Below the pieces are notes generated by a model. It saw only the letters and a program-made list of their open reading frames with translations. It did no database searches and was not told the DNA's origin. Of a stretch of 64,000 bases of DNA, positions 19,389 through 28,045 are shown one piece after another. The position numbers were made by a program, and so were the translations under genes. Origin of the DNA: JAGOPY01 sp964619555 (lineage in GTDB: Bacteria > Bacteroidota > Bacteroidia > Bacteroidales > JAGOPY01); contig CAZUDV010000017.1 of assembly GCA_964619555.1 (NCBI GenBank), forward strand, positions 22,096 to 86,095, written 5' to 3'. Numbering within the stretch: the stretch's first letter is position 1; the number at the start of each line of letters is the position of its first letter.

Positions 19389-20675
19389 ATGTCTAACCGT
19401 TCAATCCGATGGGTCATTGGGCTTGGGGTACTGGCTATCCTGGCCATTCTCGCAGCACAGGCATATTTCTTTTATCAGGCCTTCAATCTCAAAGAAAGGC
19501 AGACTGTTCAGTCATTGAAAATCTCCCTTCAATCAGTGGCGGAAAATATCAGCCGGTACAATGAAAGTACACTCCCCGATAACATCATTCATCAGTTCAG
19601 TCCTGAGTATTTTATTGTAGATATTAATAACCACATCGATTCCAGGATCTTAGAACATTATCTGCAATCGGAACTGACCCGACGGCATATCAATATCGAT
19701 TTTGAATATGCTATTTATGATTGCGATGATGACCGCATGGTTTATGGCAATTATGTTTCCCTGGATGAAAAGGAGGATCAAAGGAGTAAACTTCAAAACT
19801 GGCCAAAATACGATGAAGGCCTTTATTATTTCGGTGTGCATTTCCCCGGAATTCAAAACTATATCCTGGGAGAAATGCAAATCTGGTATTTCTTCACGAT
19901 TATACTGGTTGTCGTGATCCTTTTTTTCAGCTACAGCATGATGATCATCCTTCAACAGAAAAAACTCTCGGAGGTCCAGCGGGATTTCATCAACAATATG
20001 AGCCATGAATTCCGGACACCGCTTACTTCCATCAGCCTGGCTGCAGATGTCCTGCAGGAGGAGTCATCAAAGGGCGCAGGAAATTCGGAACGCCTGAGAA
20101 AATATGTCGCTATCCTGAAAGAACAGGCGCACCTGATGAATAACAAGGTTGAGAGAGTGCTTCAGCAGGCTGAGACTGATCATAAATTATTCAGGATCAA
20201 TAAAGAAAGAATCAACCTGAAAGAATTTTTGTCCAACCTAAGGGATCAGTTTTCGAACAGGGTTGAACATTTACAGGGAACCCTCAGTTTTTCATGTGGA
20301 GTGGAAGCGCCGATAATTATGGCAGATGCTACTCATTTGACCGGCATTATGATCAATCTCCTTGACAATGCTTTGAAATACACGGTTGAATTGCCAGAGA
20401 TCAGGGTCCAGTTGTCGGAGGATGACGGGAAGATCATCATTTCCGTATCTGATAATGGCCTGGGAATCGAAAGAAAGCATCTCCGCAGGATTTTCATGCC
20501 GTTTTTCAGGGTGCCCAGTGGCAACGTGCATAATGTTAAGGGCTCCGGACTGGGACTGAGTTATGTGAAGAAGATCTGCGACCTCCATGGTTGGAAGATC
20601 AAAGTGGACAGTCTCCCCGGAAAAGGCACCTCGGTATTCATTATCATCCCGAAATCAAGCCGATATGGAGGTTAA
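19389..20675 (+). CDS. Sensor histidine kinase (HisKA/HATPase)
   Basis: 428 aa from ATG 19389. The frame extends to an ATG at 19362, but a promoter-like TTG-N17-TACCTTCG lies between the two, so the later start fits better with a very short leader. Membrane helix (about 8-30), periplasmic sensor (about 31-163), second helix (about 165-187), dimerisation domain with SHEFRTPL (His206), then ATP-binding domain with NLLDNALKYT, SDNGLGI and GSGLGLSYV. The stop overlaps the start of the response-regulator gene by 11 bp, indicating translational coupling. The signal is unknown. Confidence 0.93.
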   Translation: MSNRSIRWVIGLGVLAILAILAAQAYFFYQAFNLKERQTVQSLKISLQSVAENISRYNESTLPDNIIHQFSPEYFIVDINNHIDSRILEHYLQSELTRRHINIDFEYAIYDCDDDRMVYGNYVSLDEKEDQRSKLQNWPKYDEGLYYFGVHFPGIQNYILGEMQIWYFFTIILVVVILFFSYSMMIILQQKKLSEVQRDFINNMSHEFRTPLTSISLAADVLQEESSKGAGNSERLRKYVAILKEQAHLMNNKVERVLQQAETDHKLFRINKERINLKEFLSNLRDQFSNRVEHLQGTLSFSCGVEAPIIMADATHLTGIMINLLDNALKYTVELPEIRVQLSEDDGKIIISVSDNGLGIERKHLRRIFMPFFRVPSGNVHNVKGSGLGLSYVKKICDLHGWKIKVDSLPGKGTSVFIIIPKSSRYGG

Positions 20676-21357
20676 AAATAAAATATTGTATGTCGAAGAC
20701 GATGACACGCTGGGGTATATCACATCGGAAAACCTGGAACGGAAAGGGTATGAAGTTGTCTGGAGCAAGGACGGAGAATCGGCGCTGAAACTATTTCGTA
20801 AAGAATCATTCGATATTTGCCTGCTGGACATAATGCTGCCCAAACTGGACGGATTTACCCTGGCCAGGTTAATTCGAAAGGAAAATGAAGAGGTTCCGCT
20901 GATCTTCATATCTGCCAAAAGCCTCACCGAGGATAAGATTGAAGGGCTGTTGCTGGGAGCTGACGACTATATCGTAAAACCTTTCAATATAGAGGAATTA
21001 ACGCTGAAGATCGAGGTTTTTCTTAAACGTTCCATGATAAAAAGGACCGGCGCCTTACATAGCAATTATTCCATCGGATCCTGTACACTCGACATGAACC
21101 TTCTTCAATTGAACTGCCAGGGCAATGTAAAAAAGCTTACATTCCGGGAGGCAGAACTGATTGGATATTTTAGCCGAAACCGTAATAAGTTACTGACCAG
21201 GGAACAGATCCTGGAAGCGGTGTGGGGTGGTAATGACTATTTCTCGGGTCGTAGTCTGGATGTATTCATCTCCAGGTTGCGTAAATACTTTCAGGATGAT
21301 CCCTCGGTCAGGATCGAGAACCGTCATGGATTGGGCTATGTGTTCGAAGTCGCTTGA
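20665..21357 (+). CDS. OmpR/PhoB-family response regulator
   Basis: 230 aa from the ATG at 20665 inside the end of the kinase gene. Receiver domain with acidic pocket VEDDD, phospho-acceptor Asp55 (LLDIMLP), Ser/Thr FISAKS and Lys VKPF; winged-helix DNA-binding domain (about 130-228) with LTREQILEAVWG and RSLDVFISRLRKY. It pairs with the kinase upstream and may control nearby genes including 21385-21864. Confidence 0.95.
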   Translation: MEVKNKILYVEDDDTLGYITSENLERKGYEVVWSKDGESALKLFRKESFDICLLDIMLPKLDGFTLARLIRKENEEVPLIFISAKSLTEDKIEGLLLGADDYIVKPFNIEELTLKIEVFLKRSMIKRTGALHSNYSIGSCTLDMNLLQLNCQGNVKKLTFREAELIGYFSRNRNKLLTREQILEAVWGGNDYFSGRSLDVFISRLRKYFQDDPSVRIENRHGLGYVFEVA

Positions 21358-21384
21358 TAATACGTTTTAATTAAATCCAATTCT

Positions 21385-21864
21385 ATGAGCAAGCTGGTAT
21401 TATTAGTTCTTTTGATTTCGGGTACGCTCTTTTCTTTAATCGTAACAGCCCAGGAATTGCCGGCCACTAAAGCTGAACAGATTTCCGAAATTAATAATGG
21501 TGAAGGAAAACTTATCGCCACGGTTGACAGCGCGGGTTTTATAAGGAATTCACAGGGCAGGATTATCGGGCAATATACAAGTTCTGGGGAATACCTTAAT
21601 CATGCCGGTGTGGAGGCGGGATACATTGAGAAAGATTTCATCTACGACCGGAACGGTAAAAAATTCGCTCGTTTTGCCAGGAACGGCGACATCCAGGATG
21701 CCAAAGGAAACCAACTTGGTCATATTTCTTCAGAAGGGACTGTTACCGATCATACCGGCAAAATAGTTGGGCAGGCTCCGGGAGTCGACAGAAATATCCT
21801 GGCCCTGTTGTTTTTCTTTCAGAAATCCGGAGCGGCGGGAAAAGCCGTCAGCGGAAAAAAGTAG
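21385..21864 (+). CDS. Exported repeat protein, probable 5-fold beta-flower type
   Basis: A 159-aa protein with a signal peptide (to about TAQ, 22) followed by short repeats of the form D..G.I.N..G.IIG (residues about 40-135: IATVDSAGFIRNSQGRIIG, YIEKDFIYDRNGK, ARNGDIQDAKGNQLG, SEGTVTDHTGKIVG). This repeat pattern is what I know as the 5-fold beta-flower proteins of Bacteroidota; their function is unknown. It lies 27 bp after the response-regulator gene, so it may be part of the operon. Confidence 0.7.
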   Translation: MSKLVLLVLLISGTLFSLIVTAQELPATKAEQISEINNGEGKLIATVDSAGFIRNSQGRIIGQYTSSGEYLNHAGVEAGYIEKDFIYDRNGKKFARFARNGDIQDAKGNQLGHISSEGTVTDHTGKIVGQAPGVDRNILALLFFFQKSGAAGKAVSGKK

Positions 21865-21868
21865 ACCC

Positions 21869-21905
21869 AACCTGTGAGGTGACCTGTGAGGTGACCTCAC
21901 AGGTT
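21869..21905. repeat. ACCTGTGAGGT hairpin element between convergent genes
   Basis: Arms AACCTGTGAGGT (21869-21880) and ACCTCACAGGTT (21894-21905) enclosing another copy of the word. Same family as 15234-15286. It overlaps the last codons of the minus-strand dehydrogenase gene (stop at 21897). Confidence 0.8.
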
Positions 21906-22958
21906 CAAATCCCAACCAACCTCTTCCAGCCCCGTATAATCTTTTAGCGCTTCCGTCAATTCCCCCAATGTAACAGAACCCGAGGAGATCATCGATTGGA
22001 CAGATCGGTTAAAACTCTTCCTTAACCTCTCTACCACCTCACTGGAATATACATCTTGCCGCGGAACAGCGCGGTTTTCCAGGTTAAGGTCCCGCCCCGG
22101 GTGAGAATAGTCGTAAAATCCTTTCTTCGTTTTCACCCCCAATTCATTCTGCCTGACCATTTCATCCAGTTTTTCTATGAGTGGCTCATAAATTCCACTA
22201 TTATCCAAATATTGTTTATACGATTTAATAGAGGCCATCATCACGTCATTGCCAACCTGATCGAAAAACTCAAATACCCCGAATGGAAAAAGATGCTCTT
22301 TTACAAGCTCATCAATTTCTCTCAGCGACAGGAGGCCTTCCTGGTAAACTTCGTAAGCCGTTACCTGGAAATCCAGAAATACCCGGTTAAGAATGAAAGG
22401 ATTATCCTCTCCCTGAAAAAATGGTTTTTTATTGATGCCAGATAAAAAGCAGGCTAGCTTTTCTTTGACTGACGGTGCCGTACTGGAAGTTGTGATCACT
22501 TCCACCCATTGCTTAACCTGGACCGGAAAGAAGAAATGCATCCCGGCCATCCGGTCACTTCGCCTGACTGATGGAATGAGCCTGGTCGGTACAATGCCGG
22601 AGGAATTGGTACAGAACAGGCAATCCGGTTGGATCTCCCTGTCCAGCTGAATATAAAGCGCTCTTTTCAACTCTTCGCTCTCGGTTATCGCTTCAATCAC
22701 AAGGTCACATTTTTTAAGGTCCCCCAAATTGGCGGTAATAACCGTATTGGCCAGCCGTCTGGCAAATTCATCTGGTGTCGTCAGGCCACAATGGAGCCTG
22801 GAATTCATTTTCTTAAGAAAAAGCTTCCGGGAAGCCTCACGGGATCCATCGGTACGGCATAACCAATATATCCGATAGGGAAACCCAATCAGGTAAAGGA
22901 AGATGGAACTCCCCATCCGTCCTTCACCTATAATGCCGATGTGTCGAATTTCTCGCAT
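21897..22958 (-). CDS. 3-hydroxyacyl-CoA dehydrogenase family protein
   Basis: 353 aa from ATG at 22958 (the open frame continues 20 codons upstream into the KASIII gene; the internal Met, 4 bp after the KASIII stop, places the Rossmann fold at the N-terminus as usual). NAD motif GEGRMG (11-16), VIEAITES, NSSGI, catalytic His in GMHFFFP with VEVI following, and PFILNRVF starting the C-terminal domain. The normal HFFNP reads HFFFP. The enzyme would reduce or oxidise a 3-keto/3-hydroxyacyl thioester. Within this cluster it may serve as the ketoreductase. Its last codons lie in a repeat element. Confidence 0.88.
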   Translation of the reverse strand: MREIRHIGIIGEGRMGSSIFLYLIGFPYRIYWLCRTDGSREASRKLFLKKMNSRLHCGLTTPDEFARRLANTVITANLGDLKKCDLVIEAITESEELKRALYIQLDREIQPDCLFCTNSSGIVPTRLIPSVRRSDRMAGMHFFFPVQVKQWVEVITTSSTAPSVKEKLACFLSGINKKPFFQGEDNPFILNRVFLDFQVTAYEVYQEGLLSLREIDELVKEHLFPFGVFEFFDQVGNDVMMASIKSYKQYLDNSGIYEPLIEKLDEMVRQNELGVKTKKGFYDYSHPGRDLNLENRAVPRQDVYSSEVVERLRKSFNRSVQSMISSGSVTLGELTEALKDYTGLEEVGWDLNL

Positions 22959-22962
22959 CCTT

Positions 22963-24084
22963 TTACCGGTACTCCATAACATATCCGGCCTGCATAAACT
23001 TAGAAACTTCCGTAACAAAGCTCAGGATTATATCTTCCCGGGATAGCGTTTCGTTCCGCAGTAACTCGTCGAGGCATATAAATGCCATGGGCGGACCAGG
23101 ATAACCCAGCCCCGACAGTTTCGTGTAGAGTTTTTCTTTCGGAATGCCAATGGTTTCACATTCTTCGGAAATCATCTCCGAAATATGCCGGGAGGGAAAA
23201 TTGACCTGAAAATAACGGATCCGGGAAAGATCGAACGGGTATTTCTCCAGGTATCGTTTCAGTCCGTGCAGAAAAACCGTTCCGCCGGACTCGTGAAAAT
23301 TCCTTCTGAGCTCGTCCTGGAACATCTGCGACAGGTGATGATAGCCCAGCTCAAACTCCTCTTTCGGGTTCATCCAGTAAGCCGGGCGGCCGTTCTTCAT
23401 CGCGCTGGGCTTCTTTCCCCCTATTGACTCCATATATACGCTTTTCAGGAATAATCCATCGTTATAATGATCTTCTCCTGTCAGAACCACGGCCCCGGCG
23501 CCGTCGCTCAGGAAATACCTCAGAAAAAGCTCTTCCTTCCTGACAATAGGCTGGTTGTAATATTCTGCCCTCAATTCCGATGATGAAATGCCCGAAGAAA
23601 GCACGAGCGCATTCCTGTAACGGCCACTCCGGATCATTTCATAAGAAATCAGCAATGCTTTATAAGCTGAGGTGCAATTGGCATGCACCGCCACTTCACC
23701 GCAACATTCAATCCCAAGAGCTTCCTGGATCCTTACCGAAGCCGTGGGCATCTGGTCCATGTGGGCGCTGCCGTATGCAATGAATTCGATCTCGTCAGCC
23801 CTGATCCCGGCCATTTGCATGGCTTTTCGGGCGGCTTTGACCGACATCGTCAAATTGTCATCGGTGAATTTTCTGGTGACGGGATCGATCGCATAATGAT
23901 AGCTTTTTACCTCCAACAGTTCTTTCATCATTAATTTCATCCGCTTCAGCCAGTCCTGGAGTTTTATAGGGGCATCTTTCATTTCTCCCAGCACCTGGTC
24001 CACTTCATCGATCGAAAGCGGCTTTCCCGGCAGATAACTGCCCGTGCCTGCCACCCGTACCTTTATATCATGTAAACTATCCAT
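22963..24084 (-). CDS. 3-oxoacyl-ACP synthase III-like protein lacking the usual His and Asn
   Basis: 373 aa with the KASIII/thiolase fold: TGSYLPG start, MPTASVRIQEALGI, active-site Cys137 in HANCTSAYKA, LSDGAGAVVL, and C-terminal half. In FabH the motif HQAN carries the catalytic His; here the matching site reads FQVN (Phe292). The loop usually reading GNTSAAS is LGYPGPP, so the Asn is also gone. With only Cys left it probably does not decarboxylate malonyl-ACP; acyl transfer is more likely. Located in the minus-strand operon of crotonases and thioesterase, separated from the crotonase gene by the ACTGCC tract. Confidence 0.8.
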   Translation of the reverse strand: MDSLHDIKVRVAGTGSYLPGKPLSIDEVDQVLGEMKDAPIKLQDWLKRMKLMMKELLEVKSYHYAIDPVTRKFTDDNLTMSVKAARKAMQMAGIRADEIEFIAYGSAHMDQMPTASVRIQEALGIECCGEVAVHANCTSAYKALLISYEMIRSGRYRNALVLSSGISSSELRAEYYNQPIVRKEELFLRYFLSDGAGAVVLTGEDHYNDGLFLKSVYMESIGGKKPSAMKNGRPAYWMNPKEEFELGYHHLSQMFQDELRRNFHESGGTVFLHGLKRYLEKYPFDLSRIRYFQVNFPSRHISEMISEECETIGIPKEKLYTKLSGLGYPGPPMAFICLDELLRNETLSREDIILSFVTEVSKFMQAGYVMEYR

Positions 24085-24144
24085 TTTCTGTCATTTCACG
24101 CATAACTTAAGTATAAATACAAAAGACCAAAGCATAACGTATCT

Positions 24145-24283
24145 CCCCAACTGCCAACTGCCCAACTGCCAACTGCCAACTGCCCAACTGCCCAACTGCT
24201 AACTGCCAACTGTCCAACTGCCAACTGCCAACTGTCCAACTGCCAACTGTCCAACTGCCAACTGTCCAACTGCTAACTGCCAC
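24145..24283. repeat. Tandem CCAACTGCC/CCAACTGTC tract
   Basis: About 140 bp of 7- to 10-bp words (CAACTGCC, CAACTGTC, TAACTGCC), without unique spacers. Its right end supplies the stop codon (CTA, 24273-24275) of the crotonase gene. It separates two parts of one operon. Confidence 0.85.
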
Positions 24284-24896
24284 CAACTCTTCCCGCCAGC
24301 TTTACCGCTTCTTCAATTACCGATTTCCGCGGCAGAATGCGGTGCACAATTCCCCATTGGAGCGCTTCCTGCGCAGAAAAAATCCGTCCGCTCAGAATTA
24401 GCTCGATAGCCCTGGATTTACCAGCAAGGCTGGTCAGATGCACCGTGCCGCCACATCCCGGCATCAATCCGAAAGTGGTTTCAGGAAAACCGAGCACGGC
24501 ACCTTCTCCACACAGTCGTATTTTGCAGGCCAGGGCCAGTTCCAGGGCAGAACCGAGGCACGTGCCACGGATTGCGGCAATAGTTGGAATATTCAATTGT
24601 GCGATATATTGAAAGCTTTCGGTATTCTCCAACAGAAAATCCGGCAAATAATCTTTCCTGCCATCCGGAATGTTCCTCCGGATATGGGACGTCAGCTCCA
24701 CATGATCGGCTCCCGAGGAAAAATGCCGACCGTTTCCGTAAATGATCATGGCTTTAATGGAGGCAGACGGAAGCACGGCCGTAGTGAAACGGCTCAGCTC
24801 ACCGAAAAATGCCTTTGTCATGATATTGGCAGGTGGCCGGTCCAGCATCAGATAACCGATTTGATGCTCTATTTTCCAGTTAATAGTATCAAACAT
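24273..24896 (-). CDS. Enoyl-CoA hydratase/isomerase (crotonase) family protein
   Basis: 207 aa starting at ATG 24896, 2 bp after the preceding gene; the longer frame overlaps that gene and is not needed. Crotonase features: oxyanion loops HFSSGADH and GTCLGSALELA, and the two catalytic glutamates Glu119 and Glu139 (20 residues apart as in classical enoyl-CoA hydratase), then GLMPGCGGTVHL. It is shorter than the usual 255-260 aa at the C-terminus, and the last residues and stop come from the ACTGCC repeat, so the C-terminal helices may have been cut off. Probable dehydratase of the cluster. Confidence 0.85.
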   Translation of the reverse strand: MFDTINWKIEHQIGYLMLDRPPANIMTKAFFGELSRFTTAVLPSASIKAMIIYGNGRHFSSGADHVELTSHIRRNIPDGRKDYLPDFLLENTESFQYIAQLNIPTIAAIRGTCLGSALELALACKIRLCGEGAVLGFPETTFGLMPGCGGTVHLTSLAGKSRAIELILSGRIFSAQEALQWGIVHRILPRKSVIEEAVKLAGRVGGS

Positions 24897-24898
24897 CT

Positions 24899-25267
24899 TC
24901 AAAAAGAAAAAATGACCAGAGTCGAAACAAAATTCCTGGAGTGGGAGAGTGAAAAAATGATATCCTTCACTCCGCTTTGCTCCAACCTTGCGGTGAAATT
25001 CCGGTCGAAACGTATTACCGGTTTGCCTGTCGGCCGGTTCAATATTTCCATCTGCAACATGCAATCCCCGAGGCCGAGAACTTCACCAATCCGCCTCTTG
25101 ATCAGATATCGGGCAGCCAGGCTTCCGGCATTACGTGGAAAGTGAAACATCCTCCTTTCACTTTCCGTGAACCAATCGTTCAACGATTGTTCCCCGGAGA
25201 AAAGTGCTATGAACTCCGCTTTCCCGATCAGATCAGTGTATTTTCTAAACCCTTCCGGTTCATTCAT
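24899..25267 (-). CDS. AcpS/Sfp-fold phosphopantetheinyl-transferase-like protein, apparently catalytically degenerate
   Basis: 122 aa. Parts resemble holo-ACP synthase: ERRMFHFPRNAGSLAARYLIKRRIGEVL corresponds to the helix that normally has R..f..kKEA (shown here in pieces: AARYLIKRRIGEVL), GKPVIRF, and FSLSHSRNFVSTLV. The Asp of the GIDI motif and the Glu of KEA are not present, so transferase activity is doubtful. An intact holo-ACP synthase is encoded at 28046-28492. This protein may bind the ACP without modifying it. It sits between two crotonase genes with gaps of 2-3 bp. Confidence 0.6.
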   Translation of the reverse strand: MNEPEGFRKYTDLIGKAEFIALFSGEQSLNDWFTESERRMFHFPRNAGSLAARYLIKRRIGEVLGLGDCMLQMEILNRPTGKPVIRFDRNFTARLEQSGVKDIIFSLSHSRNFVSTLVIFSF

Positions 25268-25270
25268 GCA

Positions 25271-26020
25271 TCAATCGTCTTCACGGTTCATATTCCTGAT
25301 CGCAAGCGAGCAGAACAACTTCGTTTCTTCCCTCAAAGCTTCCGGCAGGCTCATGTTCCCTGCATTCTGAATGGATCTCATGACCGCCCGGATCACCTCG
25401 GTATCCCGGTCATCTGTCAGCTTTCGGATATAATTCAATGAAAATTCATGCAGATCCTTCAAAGGAACCTGGTAGTTCGCCAGTCCTGTTTCTACTGCTC
25501 TTCCGGCATGGACGGTATCTCCTGACAGTATCATTTCAATTGCCTTACTCTGGCCAATGACACGGGATAAACTCAGCGTCCCGCCAAGGCCGGGTATCAG
25601 ATTGAGATTGACTTCCGGAAAGGCAAAGAGGGCATTTTCGCTGCAAATTCGTATATGGCAGGCCAGGGCGATCTCCAGGCCACCCCCGAAACAGACCCCC
25701 TGGATTTCGGCGACTACTGGCAGCGTTGCTGTGGATATCATTTCAAGGAGCGCCTTGCCGGTGCTAATTTTTTCAAAAAGGAGCCGTTCGTCGGACGCCA
25801 TGAGCCTGAGGTTGTTGAGATCAGCCCCGCCCGAGAAGTGACGACCACTTCCCCTGATCAGGATCCCTTTCAGTCCCGGCTCATTAAAATAGCCTTCCAA
25901 CTCATCCACCGGGATGAACTCAGGCTGCTCCAGGTAATTGCCATTTACCACCGGAATAGTGAAAACTCCGATGGATCCCTCTCTTTCCCATATTTTCACC
26001 CTTCTTTTATCCATCTTCAT
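25271..26020 (-). CDS. Enoyl-CoA hydratase/isomerase (crotonase) family protein
   Basis: 249 aa, close to the usual crotonase length. Oxyanion-hole segments RHFSGGADL and GVCFGGGLEIALA, catalytic Glu116 and Glu136, and LIPGLGGTLSL are all present, so hydratase/dehydratase activity is expected. Its start overlaps the thioesterase stop by 4 bp. It is the second crotonase in the operon; paired crotonases in synthase clusters can act in sequence (dehydration then decarboxylation or isomerisation), which is a possibility here and not shown. Confidence 0.88.
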   Translation of the reverse strand: MKMDKRRVKIWEREGSIGVFTIPVVNGNYLEQPEFIPVDELEGYFNEPGLKGILIRGSGRHFSGGADLNNLRLMASDERLLFEKISTGKALLEMISTATLPVVAEIQGVCFGGGLEIALACHIRICSENALFAFPEVNLNLIPGLGGTLSLSRVIGQSKAIEMILSGDTVHAGRAVETGLANYQVPLKDLHEFSLNYIRKLTDDRDTEVIRAVMRSIQNAGNMSLPEALREETKLFCSLAIRNMNREDD

Positions 26021-26400
26021 TGAAATTTTTCCAGAAATCCGTGGGGCAGGTCCCTGACCAGTTTCCCCCTGTCGGTGAAAAGTGTTTTTACCGTTGCAGT
26101 GCAGACTTTGATCCTTCCATCCCCGAAATACATCTTTTGCCTGAAAACCAGGTAAGGTGATTCATGTCTGACTACGGTCCGGATGGTCATCTCATCAAAA
26201 AGGTTGATTTCCCGGTGGTACCGTGCCTGAACTTCTATAACAACCAGTAGCAGGTCATTCTCTTTGAAGTATCCCACCAGGTCAAGCCGGCGGAACAGTT
26301 CCCATCTTGCCTGCTCGAAATAATTCAGGTAAACCGCGTGATTGACGTGACCGTAAGAATCCAGTTCGTATCCCCTGGCGGTAAATTTGTACTCGAACAT
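26017..26400 (-). CDS. Acyl-CoA/ACP thioesterase, 4HBT hotdog family
   Basis: 127 aa, single hotdog fold. The active-site stretch YELDSYGHVNHAVYLNYF carries the family Asp (Asp14) and the GHVNH turn, and ends in EQARWELF. It would release the acyl product from ACP or CoA. First gene of the minus-strand operon, divergent from the ketosynthase gene, with an 82-bp shared promoter region. Confidence 0.88.
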   Translation of the reverse strand: MFEYKFTARGYELDSYGHVNHAVYLNYFEQARWELFRRLDLVGYFKENDLLLVVIEVQARYHREINLFDEMTIRTVVRHESPYLVFRQKMYFGDGRIKVCTATVKTLFTDRGKLVRDLPHGFLEKFQ

Positions 26401-26444
26401 CTATTAATGCTGATTGTTTTAGTCAGGGTAAATATAGAATGAAT

Positions 26445-26465
26445 TAAATTTACCCGGCAAATTTA
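26445..26465. promoter_or_regulatory. Overlapping divergent promoters of the synthase cluster
   Basis: Minus strand TAAATTTG (26458-26465, exact -7 match) for the thioesterase operon and plus strand TAAATTTA (26445-26452, one mismatch) for the ketosynthase operon overlap in the 82-bp intergenic region. A strong Shine-Dalgarno AGGAGG (26465-26470) precedes the ketosynthase start, unusual for Bacteroidota. Confidence 0.5.
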
Positions 26466-26482
26466 GGAGGAAAGTTTTTGGT

Positions 26483-27697
26483 ATGGGTAAAAAGGTTGTA
26501 ATCACCGGAATGAATATGATAACTTCCCTGGGGCTGGATCTCCCGACCAATTGGGAGAATATGGTGGCAGGCAGGAATGGGGTCGGAAAGATCACTTTGT
26601 TTGATCCGGAAGGATTGCAGACCCGGATTGCAGCGCAGGTCCCGGATGATTTTGAGGAGTTTTCCTCGAGATTTATCCGTAAACGGACAGCAGACCAGAT
26701 GACACGGGTAACGAAGATGTGTTTTGTGTGCGCGGTGGAGGCTGTCCGTGATGCCGGGCTGGATTTTGAATCGCTTGACCGTTCCAGGTGCGGGGTGATC
26801 CTGGGAGTGGTCAGTACAGGGAATACCAGCGCTGAGCGAGGAACGACAGCGAAAAACCGTGTCCTGAAGAGCATGAGCAATGCTATGTCGGCCTGGATCA
26901 GCCTGGAATATAAACTGAGGGGGCCGAATTATACCGTAGCATCCGCCTGCTCCTCCTCGGCTTATGCCATAACACTTGCATACGACATGATCCGGAATGG
27001 TTCAGCGGATATAGTCATTACCGGTGGTGCCGATTCAATCGTCAACCGGGAAGAGATAGAGGGTTTCAACGAACTTTATGCGCTGTCGGTAAACAATGAC
27101 CCCGCAACTGCCAGCCGGCCGTTTTCCAGGGACAGGGACGGGTTTGTGATCGGTGAAGGGGCCGGGATCATGGTCCTGGAATCCGAATCATCGGCGTTGA
27201 AAAGAAATGCCGTGATCCATGGGGAGTTGGCCGGCTATGCCATTACCAGCGAGGCTTACAACATCATGGCCCCCATGAAGGACGGGGAAGGCATTGCGCA
27301 AACTATCCGTATGGCGCTCGATAATGCGGGCATAAGGCCGGATGAGGTGGATTACATCAATGCCCATGGCACCTCTACCACTTTAAACGACAGCTATGAG
27401 ACAATGGCCATTAAGAAAGTTTTCGGAGATGGTGCCCGCATAATCCCTGTATCCTCAACCAAATCCATGATCGGCCATACGGTAGGAGCGGCCGGGGTGA
27501 TCGAGGGAATCGTCACCGTGATGAGTATCAAAACCGGCATCATCACTCCTACTATCCACCTGGATAACCCCGATCCTGAACTGGACCTGGATTACGTGCC
27601 GAACCAGGCCCGGAAACATCAGGTCAATTGCGCCCTCTCTAACTCTTTCGCCTTCGGCGGGCACAATGCTACCCTCGTCTTCAAAAAATATGCTTAA
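26483..27697 (+). CDS. FabF-like beta-ketoacyl-ACP synthase (KAS II type)
   Basis: 404 aa with complete catalytic triad: Cys156 (SACSSS), His295 (NAHGTST), His332 (MIGHTVGAAG). Also NSFAFGGHNATL near the C-terminus. Normal length for FabF. It condenses acyl and malonyl groups on ACP. First gene of the plus-strand operon with ACP, AcpS and acyltransferase, so it is a dedicated secondary enzyme, not the housekeeping FabF (no other fab genes nearby). Confidence 0.95.
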   Translation: MGKKVVITGMNMITSLGLDLPTNWENMVAGRNGVGKITLFDPEGLQTRIAAQVPDDFEEFSSRFIRKRTADQMTRVTKMCFVCAVEAVRDAGLDFESLDRSRCGVILGVVSTGNTSAERGTTAKNRVLKSMSNAMSAWISLEYKLRGPNYTVASACSSSAYAITLAYDMIRNGSADIVITGGADSIVNREEIEGFNELYALSVNNDPATASRPFSRDRDGFVIGEGAGIMVLESESSALKRNAVIHGELAGYAITSEAYNIMAPMKDGEGIAQTIRMALDNAGIRPDEVDYINAHGTSTTLNDSYETMAIKKVFGDGARIIPVSSTKSMIGHTVGAAGVIEGIVTVMSIKTGIITPTIHLDNPDPELDLDYVPNQARKHQVNCALSNSFAFGGHNATLVFKKYA

Positions 27698-27721
27698 TTT
27701 TACATCAAACTTCAACTCCAG

Positions 27722-28027
27722 ATGAAAGAAATAACAGATGCCATTAAGGCCGATGTAAAGCAAACAGTTTACGAATTCTTCGCAGATCAATGCGAAGTGG
27801 ATATCAATGAAATAAACGATCAGACTAATATCATCACCGACCTGGAAGGCGATTCCCTTATGTTCCTCGAGTTAATCGAAATCTTTAAAAAGAAGTACAA
27901 CCTGGAGATTGAACTGAAGACAGTTGGGAAATATGTCCTCAGGCATCCGGTAGATACCATTGGCCAATTGATTGATACTCAGATTTTAATGATCCGTTAC
28001 GAAAACAAGATCCTGGAGATCGGATAA
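27722..28027 (+). CDS. Acyl carrier protein
   Basis: 101 aa, acidic, helical, with the phosphopantetheine attachment site DLEGDSLMFLEL (Ser45). Slightly longer than FabC/AcpP owing to a C-terminal tail. Lies between the ketosynthase and its own holo-ACP synthase, so it is the carrier for the cluster product. Confidence 0.93.
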   Translation: MKEITDAIKADVKQTVYEFFADQCEVDINEINDQTNIITDLEGDSLMFLELIEIFKKKYNLEIELKTVGKYVLRHPVDTIGQLIDTQILMIRYENKILEIG

Positions 28028-28045
28028 ACTATTCATCGATTAAAA

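Noticed and set aside
24145..24283. Tandem repeat resembling a CRISPR array
   Set aside because: Repeat units are 7-10 bp, run directly into each other and have no unique spacers; no cas genes are near.
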